Part shown: positions 22,992 to 23,635 of the stretch, piece after piece | Layout: every line of letters begins with the position of its first letter | Numbering within the stretch: the first letter of the stretch is position 1 | Origin: Bdellovibrionales bacterium | Lineage (GTDB): Bacteria; Bdellovibrionota; Bdellovibrionia; Bdellovibrionales; UBA1609 | Assembly: GCA_020435185.1 (NCBI GenBank) | Contig: JAGRAA010000044.1 | Span: 1-23,635 of the forward strand | Length of the DNA stretch: 23,635 nucleotides | Direction: 5' to 3' | Made by a program: the position numbers and the translations under genes | Notes under the pieces: model-generated | Told to the model about the DNA's origin: nothing | The model's input: only the letters and a program-made list of their open reading frames with translations | Database searches by the model: none

Positions 22992-23635
22992 TGTGATTAT
23001 CCAGTCAGTAAAGAAAGAGTTTAGAAATAAATTTCCTTATAAAACATCTTTATTTTTTAGATTTGTATCTATTTTTATTTTTTTAAACGTCTATTGGTAT
23101 TCCGCAAAAGCATTTATACCAAAAGATAGCTTTGTCGAGTTAAAAGAATTTAACTATTTTTCTTTTATTTTAACAGGGGAGCTGGTGTTGATACTGCCCT
23201 CTTCTTTTATTTTGTCGTTCACTAGAGTTTTAAAAGAATGGAACTCAGAACAGATATTAGACTATTTGATAGCATCTCCTGGGCCTAGATTAAAGTTGCT
23301 TATTATTCAGGGAGTAATTTCCTCACTCATAGAAGTTCTATTTGTCGTGTTTATGTTTGTTAGTGCTATGTTATTTTTTGAAGTAAACGTTAATAATCAT
23401 GGATGGATACAGGTTTTAATTTTGGAATTTTTTTCTTTACCTATATTTCTTAGTTTAGGTATTATCAGTGCATCGGTTTATTTATTTACCGGCAGAGGAG
23501 AGGCATCAATCGCGATGTTAATTTCTATTTTAACTGTATTATCGGGAGCCTATTTTCCATCTTCGGCTTTTTCTCCAGAAATAGCATCGATACTATCTAA
23601 ATATAGTCCTTATAATATATTGCTCGAAAATTCTA
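22984..23635 (+). CDS. ABC-2-type permease, 3' end outside the window
   Basis: The frame opens at ATG 22984, inside the end of the ATPase gene (8-base overlap), and stays open to the last base, so 217 residues are visible. The N-terminus FDVIIQSVKKEFRNKFPYKTS is a cytosolic helix typical of ABC-2 and CcmB subunits. Hydrophobic stretches follow at about 26-44, 66-85, 108-135, 147-165 and 176-195. A cytosolic loop contains RVLKEWNSEQILDYLIASPG, in the place where this family couples to the ATPase, and LTVLSGAYFPSSAFSPEIASI is the usual late signature. Together with the ATPase it forms an exporter of unknown substrate. Confidence 0.8.
   Translation, partial: MFDVIIQSVKKEFRNKFPYKTSLFFRFVSIFIFLNVYWYSAKAFIPKDSFVELKEFNYFSFILTGELVLILPSSFILSFTRVLKEWNSEQILDYLIASPGPRLKLLIIQGVISSLIEVLFVVFMFVSAMLFFEVNVNNHGWIQVLILEFFSLPIFLSLGIISASVYLFTGRGEASIAMLISILTVLSGAYFPSSAFSPEIASILSKYSPYNILLENS

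Noticed and set aside
1..23635. CRISPR arrays, tRNA/rRNA genes, insertion sequences, phage or classic defence modules
   Set aside because: No regularly spaced repeats, no tRNA T-arm-like sequences in a cloverleaf setting, no transposase or integrase motifs and no known defence domains were seen in any frame.

Overview
The window is an AT-rich bacterial chromosome segment that I place, by inference, in the predatory Bdellovibrionota or close relatives. The clues are a TIGR02147/DUF4423-type protein at the left edge, a secreted protein with the Gly-rich/VVC start and HEAIY motif that I associate with that group, many exported proteins of unknown function, and short intergenic gaps. I see no rRNA, tRNA, CRISPR array, phage module or insertion sequence.

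Layout. 1-5.4 kb: the partial TIGR02147 gene; two exported proteins of unknown role; a rhomboid-type intramembrane protease; an aspartoacylase/AstE-like zinc hydrolase; then, on the minus strand, a low-molecular-weight-phosphatase-type arsenate reductase followed by a PF03773 (ArsP-like) permease. The permease has its own promoter, whose spacer is filled by a near-perfect GC-centred palindrome resembling CsoR-family operators. The arsenate reductase has no ATG/GTG/TTG at the proper N-terminus and appears to start at ATC. 5.5-6.5 kb: a small membrane protein, then a 390-base gap dense in inverted repeats that holds a 41-residue hydrophobic ORF whose strong Shine-Dalgarno lies inside a hairpin. 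6.5-11 kb: acyl metabolism, with a fused E1 alpha/beta 2-oxo-acid dehydrogenase overlapping a FabD-like acyltransferase (minus), and a divergent glutaryl-CoA-dehydrogenase-like enzyme (plus). 11-15.4 kb: a 1070-residue exported Cys-rich protein with a coiled coil, another exported protein, and an ArsC/Spx-family thiol reductase.

15.4-20 kb (minus): a small beta-barrel-like protein, then the most unusual locus: a nitrilase-family amidohydrolase gene overlapping a gene for a GNAT acetyltransferase fused to phosphoenolpyruvate carboxylase. In YhcX-type proteins this GNAT domain and this nitrilase are fused to each other; here they sit in two adjacent genes in swapped order, and the GNAT domain is attached to a divergent PEP carboxylase.

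20-22.2 kb (minus): a tight four-gene operon (SRPBCC-GyrI-like fusion, short-chain dehydrogenase, YggU/DUF167, small GNAT-like protein). 22.3 kb to the end: an ABC-2-type exporter, complete ATPase and truncated permease, translated from overlapping frames. All functions are assigned by reading motifs; no database search was run.
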